Below, piece by piece: positions 33,231 to 45,309 of a stretch of DNA of 64,000 nt. Position 1 is the first letter of the stretch; the number at the start of each line of letters is the position of its first letter. The DNA comes from Berberis thunbergii (lineage: Eukaryota; Streptophyta; Magnoliopsida; Ranunculales; Berberidaceae): contig QNQO01000512.1 of assembly GCA_003290165.1 (NCBI GenBank), positions 372,001 to 436,000 of the forward strand, in the 5' to 3' direction. The notes beneath the pieces were generated by a model. The model did no database searches. It had not been told where the DNA came from and saw only the letters and a list, made by a program, of their open reading frames with translations. The position numbers and the translations under genes were made by a program.

Positions 33231-33512
33231 AGTCAAAAGAGGGGAAATTACATAATGAGATAAATGTCGCCAAAGCGCGTGAGGCATAGCGGGAGGCCTG
33301 AGAGCTGGAGTAGGAGGCCTGAGAAGCGAAAAAGGGAGGCAAAACGACAGGCTTAAGAGGCAACTTGGTGGAGTATGTTATTAGGGGCTCTCCAGCAGTC
33401 ATGGACTAATTTGTCGAACCTCCCACTATAGTTGACGAATCATCAACCACCCTAACAACAACCCCAGCTCTAGAAAATGTGTCGACACATTTTTTCAATT
33501 TATAATGGATAC

Positions 33513-34150
33513 TGATGTAGTCAATTCATGTTATCCTTCTTTGTTGCTTACCTAAACCTGCACAAGTAACACACATGAACCAAAGACCACCGTGTGGCGG
33601 CAGGTGGCACTCCAATTCTTAATTTAGATAAGGATTAGGAGAGGCTTGAAGCTGTAAATTGGGTTTTTGTAGCGTACCTAAAGTTCATCGAACTTATCTC
33701 CCTTTTATAGTGTAGGAGTCTTTGCTCGGCTAGGCCTTTAGTGGCATAGTTTAAGGAAAAATATCTTGTCGGAGATCCTTTAATGTTTGAGAGTTGTCCA
33801 AGTGGGATAGTTTCCCTCCACGACTTGTGCCTCTAGATCTGCGGGAGAGATTTTCCTTTTTGAGTGCTTTCTATGCAAGGAAGTTTTATTTTCTGACTTA
33901 AACTCTAGTATTTGTTTCCTAGTCGGAATCGATGTACTGCTAGACTAACTATCTTGGGTCGATCCCTTGGCACTTGCCTTATCAGGGCTTATGAGTATTG
34001 GGCTTGACTGTGTGACGTGTGGGCTTAGTGGCTCTGGACTGTGATTGTAATTTTGATTAGGGCTTAGTTTGCTGGCACCTGAGTATCTTCGAGGTCGCTT
34101 CATTTGCTTACTTCTCCTTGGATAAACGAGCACGTTGTGTGTGTGCTGAT
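33513..34150 (-). repeat. 3' LTR of minus Tat-like element
   Basis: Starts TGATGTAGTCAATTCATG and aligns to 58763-59400 throughout. The last part is diverged or truncated, so the right limit is approximate. Confidence 0.75.
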
Positions 34151-34199
34151 GTCGCCAGACTATTTCGGTAACTTGCTTAATGATTTTAAATACTGGCAG

Positions 34200-35741
34200 A
34201 AGTTATGTTTCATGGCTTCTGCAAACTCGGTGTACTTTGAGCTCACTGGTCGAGCATGAATTTAGGCAACTAAGTAAGTTTAACTCTTTTATGGTCTTGT
34301 TTGTTTTAGTTGCATATTAGATTGGCCTTTGTGGTTTTCGCAGGGAAATTTCTGACTTCATCACTTTTTGTTAAGGATAAAGCAACTTTGGATGAATTAT
34401 GTGACATGCCTCGTCTACGAATAGAGGATGTTATTGCTTCTTCTAATGTTGAGCGCAGTAGACTATGGGTCCTTGGCATGTGGCTTCTACCCTTTTTAGG
34501 GTTTCTAAGCCCAAGCTCGAAGGTGTGTCTTCTTTGAGAAAGAAGAAGCTTCCCAAGATTAAGGTTCCAAGCCCTTCAATGAAGGAAGAATTAGATTAGA
34601 TGTTCCCTTCTCCTGTGCATCTAAAAAGGTCTCGTGTTTTGCCTAGATCTGTCCACAGGCGATTGGCCTTATCTGAGGAACGTGATGTTGTCGGGCAAGT
34701 CCCTGATGAGACTGCTATTTCCGAGGGGCATGGTGATTAGGCCAAGGCCCCACTTTCCCTTCTTGACTTGGAGAGGGAATATCTACAAATGGTGGGCATG
34801 GAGGACGTAACCAAACTGAGTACCAAGCAAGCCGAGTTCCTGAACAAAATGTTGTTGTAGGCGAGCGTGGAAGCTTCATCTGGTCGTCCCTTTTCAATAA
34901 AGAACTTTGAACTCAACCTTTTATGGATCATCAACCTATTGAGGGCTTCGTGCCACCCATATTGTCCTCCATCTCATTCCCGTCCCTACATTGAATTGAC
35001 GACGGGTCCAAGGAATAACTCGTTTCCTTCTTCTCCATCAACTAATACTAAATGGCACGTGAAAAGAACCGATTATTGTTGGCATAGGGAAAGTTGTAGA
35101 TGAGAGCCTTGATGTTGTGAAGACAATCAAGGACGGTGCTAGGGTGATTCTGGTTTTGAAGGATCTCCATCCAGATGCGCGGATCAGTCTGTTTGCTCCA
35201 GACGTCATAAGGATGAGCAACCATGCTTGGCAACAAGAGGTTGACATTTCTTATGTTTGAGGAAGCATATTAGTAAGTGGAATTACTTGCTGGCAAACTA
35301 TGCTCTGGAGCCAGGGGAGTGCGTATGGATAAAAGGAAGAAACATCTCATCATAGGGATGTCATACCTGAATTAAGTGGTCGCAGCTGGAACTGAAGTTG
35401 AAACTACTCGTGAGAGAGTGTATACTATGGAGCGAGTCTTTGCAAACTTGCAGAAGTAATACTTTGACGCTCTCAAGGCCCAAGGCACATTTGATTTCAC
35501 CAGAGTTATGCATGGAAGGCTGGACCTGTTGCATCTAATGAAGGAGGAGCATCCTGACTGGGATCTATCCTATTATAAAGGGATTGCATATGCAGAGTTT
35601 GGTGTTGCCTTTGATTCGTCTGAAGAAGAAAGAAACCCTAGTGAGGGGGATCGAGTGCTAGCCCGTACAGATGTATCTCTTGCTTCTTCCCCTGCTAAGT
35701 ATGATTCTGTTGTATCTAATTTTCCTCCTGATGAGGGGTGA
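34200..35741 (+). pseudogene. Antisense gene of minus Tat-like element, decayed copy
   Basis: Plus-strand (antisense to the element). It has an intron at 34274-34343 (GTAAGT ... TTTCGCAG), then F-V-K-D-K-A-T-L-D-E-L. Near 35150 it reads L-H-P-D-A-R-I-S-L-F-A-P-D-V-I, and near 35510-35600 H-G-R-L-D-L-L-H-L-M-K-E-E-H-P-D-W-D-L. The last two motifs match 28310 and 27500 in the other copy. The C terminus extends about 40 residues further than in that copy, with acidic and serine-rich residues. Many stops lie between. Function is unknown. Confidence 0.6.
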
Positions 35742-35994
35742 ACCGTGTATTTTCTTTTTAGCTTGCAAATGAATAGTACTTTGCACATGTTTGTTTTTTA
35801 CCTTTACTTACTGCAAGCTTTTTCCTGTTTTGTCTTATTTCGACATTAATTGTCAGACAAGAGGCTATGCTAGGTCAGGAAGCTTTATTAATGATCTGCT
35901 AGTGAGAGTTTTGATTCCTTTTGTTGCGATAGTCCATGCGATTCTAGTCAGAATATCATTAGAGATCGAGGAGTGTAACTCACCATTTGTCTAG
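35742..35994. other. Tat-like element spacer left of element A
   Basis: No recognised gene. It ends TCTAG immediately before element A's LTR; the matching copy on A's right side is lost with the truncated 3' LTR. Confidence 0.4.
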
Positions 35995-37634
35995 TGATAT
36001 TCACGTAATTATTACATAATATATCCCTTAATTTATATATGTTAGTGTTTCGATTATTATATTTTATTCTAATTATTTCGTTTTCATGTCTTTGCAGGAA
36101 TTTGAGCGTGAACGATGAAATCGCATTAAGGCGACAATTTAAGGAATGATCAATTGGTCGATTCTAGCGGTGGTACAAAGTAGAGGGTTACATATCTAAA
36201 CCTAACCCAAATAAACCTAGGTCCACCTAATTTAACCTAAGCCTAAACTCAAAAAGCTAATTTAGAAACCCAAGCCCAAGGAAATAAGATAATCCTATTT
36301 AGGTCTTCCCCATTTTGGAGAAAAAGGCTTTTCTTCTACATCCTTTCTCCTCTCTTTTTGGGCAGCCACCTCTCTTCTCCTCTCATCTCTTCTCCTTGGC
36401 AGAAACATAGAAACCTTCGTCTCTTGCCACTAACCAACCGCCATCGCCTCCATCTCACTGCTTCGCACAACCACAACCCGCCATCAACAACGAACAAACA
36501 GACAACCTACGCACGGCCATGGAACAGAGCAGGCCCTACACCTCTCCCTTTCCACTCCACCGTCCAGCATCCACACCGCCGAGCACCACCATCAGACGCC
36601 ACCACCTCCTCCTTCCCGTTTCCCTCTCTCTAATCATCCATCTCTCGGCCTGCTCTCTCTCTTGCAAGGACCGCCCTGTTCCTTTTCTTCCTTCGCGTAT
36701 TTTTTTCTCGTTGTTTCCTCACCCTCTCTATCTTCTTGCAGGTACCGGAGCCGGTTGGGAGAAGAGGATGCTCTCGAGGAGTGAAGAACCAGAGAGATGC
36801 AGCACGGCTACTCGCTGGAAACAAAGGCGAGGTTGTTCTGGTAGGAGAAAATTGTTTTTCAAAATAGTTTCACTATTCGAACCCCAGTCCATTACTCTGA
36901 GCCATCACAACCCACCAGCAGCCTTTTCTCGGGATTCGTGTTCGTGCAGAGATGAATTCCACCTCCATTGATGCTGTGACCACCACCACCATGATCTTCA
37001 AGACCACGCGCCGAGGCGAAAATGAAACCACAGGGTTTCCTAGAGTTTGTTGTATTTAAATTTATTTTTTTCTATATACTTGAACGTTAAACACATTTGA
37101 TTTCTGAGTTTCAATAATTTTCTTTCACCGATTATATCCGAATGAACTACCTAGACTAGTCGGTAGTTAGAAGTACCCTTTATTGATATTCAAAACATGC
37201 TTTAATCAATTAATCTGAATCTGTGATTGTGTGTGTCGTAAGAAGACATGCAATGCTAGGGGTTTATACCTTTGCTGAAATCAATTGTGAACTTAGGCTA
37301 ATCTTTAGGTTAGTCATGTTAATTCTTGAAAATAATAATTTGGATTACACAAATCTCGAAGAACCTGTGGTGGATTCTATGTCTCGATCCTCTCTCTATC
37401 ATCTCATCAGTTGAATTTTAGTTGTCAATTTCATTTTCTTAATTTAGTAATTTTCATCTGCTGTAACCCCCAACTCTAAATTTGTTCAAATAAGTCTTAG
37501 AATTCGACTGTCTCGACAATCCTCGTGGGATCAACCCGTATTTGCCACTGTCTACCAGTTAGACAGCCGTGCACTTGCGGTATTACAACTATGGTTTATT
37601 AGATTATTAATTTAGGTTAATAAAATCTCCATCA
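35995..37634 (+). repeat. 5' LTR of element A
   Basis: Starts TGATATTCACGTAATT and ends AAATCTCCATCA, 1640 bp. It matches the reverse complement of B's LTRs. Against A's own 3' LTR, about ten differences can be counted in the first 200 bp. Confidence 0.85.
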
Positions 37635-37640
37635 AATTTT

Positions 37641-37658
37641 TGGCTCCGTTGTTGGGGA
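37641..37658 (+). other. Primer-binding site of element A
   Basis: TGGCTCCGTTGTTGGGGA, six bases after the LTR. It resembles the complement of the 3' end of plant tRNA-Asp (from memory) with two or three changes. Confidence 0.75.
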
Positions 37659-38290
37659 TTTTAACATTACAATCCAAATCTGGGGTTGTTTTTGCTAGTT
37701 TATAAATTAGGTTAAATTTTCTTTTTAGGAACAGTGTTACGAGTCACTTTCTTATTTATTTTATTTGCTTGAGTTTGAATTAATTTTGCATTTATCTTGC
37801 AGGTGGTCACACACATAGGAGCTCAAGTGAAATATTGCGATTCGCGAGGAAACTCTCAGAAATTGACTTCTACCCGGTGTCGCAATTAACCCTAAAGAGG
37901 TTCACGCCGGAGGTAACTTCTACCCACCGCATCTGCATGCGGTATCTGTGTGATCACTTGTGTTTAGCTTGGTCTAGGTAGTATTGCATGCAAATTTTAA
38001 TAGTGGCATGATTGAGTTGAAACTTTTGTGCCCTCTCCCGCGGATAGGTTAATCACCATCTATTTTTGGGTTAGGAACCTAGACCTTCACTATTTAAAAT
38101 TTGTAGTAAGATAATTATCTAGGACAGGTGTGACGCTCATAGGAACCCTCTTTGGACGTTTGATAGCATAAAATGGTCGAGTAAAGGAACATATACCATC
38201 TAGGAACTATTCTTGAACTGGCATTTCACTTTGAGCTAGAGAATGGAAAAAGAGGTAAGAGAAATTTTGTAATGGCGGATTGATAGGAAA
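37659..38290 (+). other. Element A leader, no reading
   Basis: Untranslated leader between PBS and the 400-bp repeats. A stretch TTCACGCCGGAGGTAACTTC near 37902 is shared with B (reverse of about 55660-55680). Confidence 0.5.
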
Positions 38291-39490
38291 TTACCGTGCC
38301 TCTCCCAAAGTTAGGTAAATTGAATTAAATTTTAGCCCGCATTCATTTTGTTTGTGCATCATTTAGGTGTCATTTAGGGGATCCTGTTGTTTTTAATTTT
38401 TTTAGAGTTAGGTCAACTTCATATAGCGGTTAGGCTTGCATTAAATTAAAAAATAATAATAATTGAAGCCTGTTTAGGAGTGTTGACTTAGAACCTTCAT
38501 TATCCTGTAATTTATGCATACCTAGGTGCATGATTCTAAGAATAGACTTGTTCGACAAGAATTCGAGGAGTTATTTTAAGCCCCCATTACCTATCTAAGT
38601 TCATCATCCTTGTCCACTGAGATGGTTGAGGGGAAGGCCTTTAAAGATTCTTTCACCCCTCTTCCTAGTAATGTTTCGTCTTGCATTGTCTTACCGTGCC
38701 TCTCCCACAGTTAGGTAAATTGAATTGAATTTTAGCCCGCATTCATTTTGTTTGTGCATCATTTAGGTGTCATTTAGGGGATCCTGTTGCTTTTAATTTT
38801 TTCAGAGTTAGGTCAACTTCATATAGCGGTTAGGCTTCCATTAAATTAAAAAATAATAATAATTGAAGCCTGTTTAGGAGTGTTGACTTAGAACCTTCAT
38901 TATCCTGTAATTTATGCATACCTGGGTGCGTGATTCTAAGAATAGACTTGTCCGACAAGAATTCGAGGAGTTATTTTAAGTCCCCATTACCTATTTAGGT
39001 TCATCATCCTTGTCCACTGAGATGGCTGAGGGGAAGGCCTTTAAGGATTATTTCACCCCTCTTCCTAGTAATGTTCCGTCTTGCATTGTCTTACCGTGCC
39101 TCTCCCACAGTTAGTTAAATTGAAATGAACTTTAGCCCGCATTCATTTTGTTTGTGCATCATTTAGGTGTCATTTAGGGGATCATGTTGTTTTTAATTTT
39201 TTCAGAGTTAGGTCAACTTCATATAGCGGTTAGGCTTGCATTAAATTAAAAAATAATAATAATTGAAGCCTGTTTAGGAGTGTTGACTTAGAACCTTCAT
39301 TATCCTGTAATTTATGCATACCTGGGTGCGTGATTCTAAGAATAGACTTGTCCGACAAGAATTCGAGGAGTTATTTTAAGTCCCCATTACCTATTTAGGT
39401 TCATCATCCTTGTCCACTGAGATGGCTGAGGGGAAGGCCTTTAAGGATTATTTCACCCCTCTTCCTAGTAATGTTCCGTCTTGCATTGTC
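38291..39490 (+). repeat. Three tandem 400-bp repeats in element A leader
   Basis: TTACCGTGCCTCTCCCA begins at 38291, 38691 and 39091, and a fourth start TTACCTGAG is at 39491, so the period is exactly 400 bp. Copies 2 and 3 are more alike than copy 1. Each unit holds the start region of gag (ATGGCTGAGGGGAAGGCC type string), so expansion duplicated the gag 5' end. Confidence 0.95.
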
Positions 39491-39529
39491 TTACCTGAGA
39501 CAAATACAAATAGTTTCGAACTCAAACCA

Positions 39530-40430
39530 TCTATTATTCATCTCTTGCCTACTTTTTTATGGTTTTGAGAAAGAGGACCCTTATTTTCAAGTCAAAGAAT
39601 TTCTTGACATCTGCACTACCCTTAGGTTATTTCCCTTTTCTTTGAAAGATAAAGCGAATTCGTGGTTAAATGCATTAGAGACAGGATCCATCACATCATG
39701 GGATGCGTTGTCAAGAAAGTTCTTGACAAAGTACATCCCCATTCATAAAACGAATGCTCTCCGACGAGATTTATCTAATTTTCAACCAAAAGAAGGCGAA
39801 CATTTCTAGGAATGTTGGGAAAGGTTCAATGAGCTCATTGTTAGGTGTCCCCATCACGGATTCGAGAAGTGGTGGCTAGTTCAATACTTTCAAGACGGTT
39901 TAACCCCTCAAAACCGTCGTATGATTGATGCGTGAAATTGAGTGTCAGTGAAATTTCGGAATTCTTTGAGACACTTTCCAAAAATTCTCAGCAATGGGAT
40001 TATTCGATAAAGGAGTCTGATAGGCATAAGGGCGGTCTATATGAAGTTAGAGATACATCTGTTCAACCCCCTTCTGCCTCAAAGTTAGAGACGGTTGTTA
40101 TGACCATGACTCAAAAGATAGATGCACTTTTGAATTTGAGTCAACCTGTACTTCCCGCAAATGCTTCATCTAAAGTATGTGCTGCATGTTTGAGTCCTGG
40201 TCATTCAATAGCTAATTGTGACTTGCAAAACGATTATCCTGCATACTATGCTGAGCAAGTCAACTCTTTTAATGCGATGCAACGACCTGGCAATAATCTG
40301 CAACCTAACTATTACAATTCAGGCCGACACCAAGGGGGACCTGTTGTTGTTTCCAGGCTCCTCAAGCCTCTACCCCAGTTAGGCCCCACCTTAACCAAGT
40401 TCCTCCATCCAACACATCAAGTTTAGAGGA
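39530..40430 (+). pseudogene. Athila-like gag, frameshifted
   Basis: Reads V-K-E-F-L-D-I-C-T-T-L-R-L-F-P-F-S-L-K-D, then K-A-N-S-W-L-N-A-L-E-T-G-S-I-T-S-W-D and F-L-T-K-Y-I-P, followed by an in-frame TAG at 39807-39809. After it come E-C-W-E-R-F-N-E-L-I and C-P-H-H-G. All are conserved Athila gag blocks. A second frame (39932-40426) carries M-T-M-T-Q-K-I-D-A-L and C-A-A-C-L-S-P-G-H-S-I-A-N-C-D, the Athila-type cysteine motif. It is not translatable as one protein. Confidence 0.88.
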
Positions 40431-40439
40431 AAAGGTTAA

Positions 40440-41076
40440 TTGGTTTTTGCAGCGCTCAGAAAGTATAATTGATCATCATTCTAAGGACATATCTGAGTTG
40501 AAAGCCATGACTCAACACCAATCTCAAGCCCTCAATAGACTTTAGATAGATGTGAGTAAGATTACTCAGCCCTTTTTGGAGAAAGAGCCAGGGAGATTTC
40601 CTAGTCAACCTATTCCAAACCCAAAGGGTCAATTCATAATTGGTAGTACATCGGAGTCACACCATGAAGATGTCCAATCTATTACTACCCTTCGGAGTGG
40701 AAAACAGGTTGATAATCTAGTACAAGTGCCTGATTTGAGTGTTGTCGCATCTCCATCTAACTCAACACAAGTTGCATCTCCATCTGACAAAGAGGCTGAT
40801 AAAGCCTCATTTTCTAAAGATGTGCCTATTAACTCTGATCCCACTCAGGCATCTTATTTGCCTAGGGCACCGTTTCCATCACGGTTAGCTCCGGCAAAAA
40901 AAGGAACAAGTGTAAACGACGTAATGAAAATCTTTAAACAAGTTCACATAAATATCCCATTACTCGATGCTATCAAGAAAGTTCCTAACTATGACAAGTT
41001 TTTTAAGGATCTTTGCACACAAAAGCGGAAGTTCCATGTGCAAAAGAGAGCCTTCCTCACCGAGCAAGTGAGCTAA
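40440..41076 (+). pseudogene. Gag-protease linker of element A
   Basis: Mostly open reading with S-T-S-E-S-H-H-E-D-V-Q-S-I-T-T-L-R-S-G-K, the T-T-x-R-S-G-K motif usual upstream of the protease in Athila-type elements. It then reads I-N-I-P-L-L-D-A-I-K-K-V-P-N-Y and F-F-K-D-L-C-T-Q-K-R, also typical. Confidence 0.85.
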
Positions 41077-41170
41077 ATTATTCAACACAGAACCCCGTCT
41101 AAGTATAGGGATCCTGGTTGCCCGACTATTTCTTTTATTATCATTGATCATGTGATAGATAAGGCATTTA

Positions 41171-41800
41171 TTGGATTTAGGGGCGAGTGTTAATTTATTG
41201 CCATATTTTGTTTATGAGCAATTAGGTCTCGGTTGGTTAAAACCGACTAGAGTAACACTGCAATTGGCAGATCAGTCTGTCAGAGTCCCCCGTGGTGTTA
41301 TAGAGGATGTGATTATCAAGGATGAAAAATTTTATTACCCTGTGGACTTTATAGTTCTTGATACACAACCTATTCACAATCCATCTAGTCACATTCCAGT
41401 CATTTTGGGTCGACCATTTTTGGCCACATCCAATGCCATTATTAACTGCATGAATGAAATTATCAAATTTTCATTTGGCAACATGACCGTCAAACTCAAC
41501 GTTTTTAATGTTAGTCAACAACCTCCCGAGCCCGAGGATGTTTGTGAAGTTGACATGATTGAGAGTTCAGTGGAGAATTCCTTATTGCAGTCTGTATCAA
41601 ATGATCCCTTAGCAGCATGTTTGACTCACTTCGGTTTAGACTTCGATATTGATGATTCCATTAGGGAAATGAATGTTTTGCTTGATTCAACCCTTATTAT
41701 GGATCCGGGTTACACATGGAAGCCTAAAGTGAAACTCCTTCCACTCAGTGAGTCAAAACTGAACCCTTATGCTAATACTATTGGGCTTTCTGACCCATTC
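41171..41800 (+). pseudogene. Athila-like aspartic protease
   Basis: Begins at the active site L-D-L-G-A-S-V-N-L-L-P (D-L-G-A-S is the usual Athila form). It continues V-T-L-Q-L-A-D-Q-S-V, P-R-G-V-I-E-D-V-I-I and V-I-L-G-R-P-F-L-A-T. The reading stays open through a linker with L-L-P-L-S-E-S-K, the motif that in autonomous elements leads into reverse transcriptase. RT itself is missing; the frame passes straight into ORF Z. Confidence 0.85.
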
Positions 41801-42465
41801 CCTTTTTCGACTGTTCATGATGACCCATTTGACATATGTCCTCCTAGTGACTTTTACATGAAGTTTGATCATCAATATTCTTTGAAGAGAATACATCTCA
41901 TAGGTAGTGTTGATTTCAGGTTTGGGGGTGTTGTTGAGTTGTCTAGCTCATCATCTTTGTGCAATTCATTTGTTATGATGAGCATGTACCACCTGATATA
42001 TCTATAGACATACCGTTTTCCATCCCTTTAATAGTGATTGACACTACCTATGTGGATCCATTGTTTTTAAGGGATGATTTTAATTTTGACCATCATATTG
42101 TGCAACACATTCAATCTTCGGATTTGACACCACACATAGGATGTATTTTTTAAGGAGTAGGAAAGAGTCATTTGCTGGATATCCATGTTGGTGACGACTT
42201 TCTGCTCCAGATCCCTATGACTTATTTACGACCGTGGGTTTGTATTCATTTTTTCTATGATTTTGCATGGCGTCTTCGTCATTTTAGGGATGTGTTAATT
42301 TTTGTTGTGCAGCATGTAGGTGCTACTATATGTTGGACGGATCCTCAACTTTTTCGAATGTTGCTATATGATCTAGTCAACATCGTGGACCAAGTGTTTA
42401 GGTCTGGGAAAGCATTCGTTATGTTCTTCCTCGTCATTTCATGGTACATCATTTATGAGGAATAA
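41800..42465 (+). CDS. ORF Z: family-specific C-terminal ORF replacing pol (element A copy)
   Basis: It follows the protease linker where RT should be. It contains P-P-D-I-S-I-D-I-P-F-S-I-P, D-P-L-F-L-R-D-D-F-N-F-D-H-H, I-Q-S-S-D-L-T-P and W-T-D-P-Q-L-F-R-M-L-L-Y-D. Element B encodes the same motifs in the same order (53712-54167, minus). I do not recognise a domain. A frame change near 41990 and a stop near 42152 break this copy. Confidence 0.55.
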
Positions 42466-44760
42466 TATATGTCGGGCTGACAACGTTAAACCAAGCGCTC
42501 CTAGGAAGCAGCCTAGCTTCAATTCTGTCATTATGGTTAGTCTGGATTTATTTTTGAGTTCTTTCTAGTTGCATTTCACTCATACTCGTTAGCTCCATAA
42601 CAACTGATACATGTAATTTTTTTTTTATTATTCATCATCATCATCATCAAAGCCCATTCCCGAGATTTTCGGGGTCGGCTACATGGATTTGGTTCATACG
42701 TTGTGTCCTGTATTATTTTTATCAATTTATTATGATGAGTCTACAGTTCTTATGTTGTTGAGCATTCATTGGTGGACGGTTTCGTCGAAATTGGTAAAAA
42801 CTTCCCATGGTAATATCATTCTAACTCTCATCTTTTCTTTTTCCTACATTTGTCATAATCATCATTTTATACATTGAGGACAATGTTTGGTTTAGGTTTG
42901 GGGGTGAGGTTTATGAGTTTTTCAATATTTTTCAAAAATTTTGAACTAAAATGTATTTCACAATTGATTATTGTATTCTACTCAATCTCTAATGAATACA
43001 TAGTTAATTATGATTGTGTGAAAAATTTTGGATTTGAAAATACAATCAAAATCTAAGTTCCTTTCCAATGAAGAGGATGTGTTTTCAAGTATGCCTGAAA
43101 ATTTTAGGAATGCATGCTTACACTTGTCACTTTTATATATCAATAGGAAAACATATGGTTTGATAATATCTTTAAGTTAAATATATTTCATGATATTTTT
43201 CAACTCAACCACTCTTGCACTATAAGCCAAGTTAGCATAATTTGAAGTTAATCAATAAGATATTAACTAGAAAACCTTAGAAAAATAGTAGAGACTTAAC
43301 CCTTGTGAGTTTCGAGACATTCTTTTTTTCTTGACGGTTATTAAAAATATTATGACTTTTTTTTTAGTCCGCATTATTTCGTTGATGATCTCATTATTCT
43401 TGTTTCTTTTATTGATTGCTTTGAGAATGTCGTTAAAATTGAATTATTACACTCGAACTTCTTGATTTATTTAGTTGAGATGTCATAATACCGACTAGAG
43501 CTTAAGAAATGATATAGGTAATTTTTTTCTTTGAACCGTTCTTTAGCCTTTTTAGCCCACCTAATAATAAATATATGTTTGCAGCCCTTTGAGCCTTTAA
43601 ATAGACTTTTTCTTTGCTAACCGCATCTCCATTACCTACTCCAGTTAGGGAGTAATATCCCATAATATTTTTATCCTCACTCAATGTCTCTAAGAATGTT
43701 TATGGTTGTAATATTTTTGGAATGGGTAAATAAAAAGAGCTGAAACTAAATATTCCATAAATCCTCGGGACTGAAATGTTTTATTGTGCAGAAGGGGAAA
43801 GCGTGTCAAAAAAATATTGATGGTTTGAAAAAAATAAGATTAAAAAAATGGATTGACGCTTCAAAGAAAAAAAATATATATATGAAGAAGAATTTCGAAA
43901 AAAGAAAAATTAATGGTGTACAACATTGGTTTATTCTTTTGAGCCCAACATGCTTATTAAAGGGTGTATCCATTCTCAGAGAATTTTCTCGTATCCTTTT
44001 CTATTCTTGTTAGCCAAAATCTTAGCCTCATTACAACCTAATAATGATCTAATTGATCTTAGGTAAAGGTCTGTTTCATAGACGTGGAGATTAAATAGAC
44101 AGAAACTATGGAGTTTGATTCAACATTCTCAAAGTAATTGATATTTCTGTCCATGAGATCATATTCATTTCATTATTTCAAAAGTATGTTTTTCATGATT
44201 ATTTTATGTGAGGTATTAGTGTTTCCATAATTTATTCTCTTTCTCACATGTAAAATGAGTGATAGCTAATTAATCTCTAAGTGATTCATTTCTGAGTGAC
44301 AAGAGAGATTTGTAGTCGAAGAGTAAAATTCAAAGGTTATCTAGTCGTATCTTTACTGAGAAAAATAAAGTTTTGTTGATAAGGCCATGCACGCACACAC
44401 ACTTTGAGTTGAAAATAATTGATGAAATTTATTTAAACTTTGGGTATTATTAAATTGTTGTGAGACTCTTTGATATATTATTGTGACACTGTTAGTTTTT
44501 TTCTGAAACTTTTGGCAATTAGATTATTACTCTGAGGATAATAGATCAAGTAATCGAGTTACCATGTTTGGAAATTTATTGATTTATAATGTTTGTGGGT
44601 AACATTTCTGGAAACCCTCACGAGACTATAACTCATCCACTAGAGGTAATCTAGCGGTTTAAAGCGTTGCTGCACGTTGAAGGTAAGTGCAACGATGATT
44701 CCTGCGAAAGTGAGTTCGAATTTTATTTTTATTGTTTTGCTCGAGCACTAGCAAAATATA
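42466..44760 (+). other. Element A 3' non-coding region with a SINE-like scrap
   Basis: No conserved reading; largely collinear with B's 51504-53700 (reverse). At 42618-42685 there is a (ATC)n run followed by AAAGCCCATTCCCGAGATTT and GGGGTCGGCTACATGGAT. This is a common plant repeat string that I associate with SINE 3' ends, and it is absent from the same place in B. Confidence 0.45.
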
Positions 44761-44773
44761 GGTTTGGGGTATT
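44761..44773 (+). other. Polypurine tract of element A
   Basis: GGTTTGGGGTATT directly before the 3' LTR. B has the equivalent GGTTTGGGGGTATT. Confidence 0.6.
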
Positions 44774-45290
44774 TGATATTCATGTAATTATTACATAATA
44801 TATCCTCAATTTATATATGTTAGTGTTTCGATTATTATATTTTCTTCTAATTATTTCGTTTCATGTCTTTGTAGGAATTTGAGCGTGAACGATGAAATCG
44901 CATTAAAGCGATAATTTAAGGAATGATCAATTGGTCGATTCTAGCCGTGGTACAAAGTAGAGGGTCACATATCTAAACCAAACCCAAATAAACCTAGGTC
45001 TACCTAATTTAACCTAAGCTGAAACTCAAAAAGCTAATCTAGAAACCCAAGCCCAGCGCCTTTTGAAGAACCCAAGCCCAAGGAAATAAGAAAACCATAT
45101 TTAGGTCTTCCCCATTTTGGAGAAAAAAGGCTCTTCTTCTACGTTCTTTCTCCTCTCTTTTTGGGCAGCCACCTCTCTTCTCCATTGATGAATTCCACCT
45201 CCATTGATGTTGTGACCACTACACCATGATTTTCTAGACCCCGCACCGAGGCAAAGATGAAACCACAGGCTTTGGCGACCATGGTGGTGG
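44774..45290 (+). repeat. Partial 3' LTR of element A
   Basis: Starts TGATATTCATGTAATT and follows the 5' LTR with an internal deletion (corresponding to about 36380-36950). It then ends near GGTGGTGGGG, where tandem-array sequence of the Tat-like element begins. Both sides share TTGGCGACCATGGTGG, which may have guided the join. Confidence 0.7.
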
Positions 45291-45309
45291 GGAGGTTGTT
45301 ACCGCAAGT

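Larger units (their letters stand above)
35995..45290 (+). mobile_element. Element A: Athila-like non-autonomous gypsy element
   Basis: 5' LTR 35995-37634, tRNA-Asp-type PBS, a tandem-repeat region, gag, protease, a family-specific ORF (ORF Z), a long non-coding region, polypurine tract and a partial 3' LTR. No RT, RNase H or integrase. It belongs to the same family as element B (LTR ends and ORFs match) but is more diverged and is cut at its 3' end near 45290, where the Tat-like tandem array begins. Confidence 0.8.

Noticed and set aside
33169..33402. Ala/Ser-rich minus ORF near 33.3 kb
   Set aside because: Low-complexity reading opposite an R-E-A-rich repeat stretch, no conservation seen.
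36358..36971. Pro/Ser/His-rich open frames in the 36-kb region as a host gene
   Set aside because: They lie wholly within element A's LTR; the equivalent frames in B's LTRs (50339-51157 and 57199-57717) are shifted or broken, as expected for non-coding LTR.
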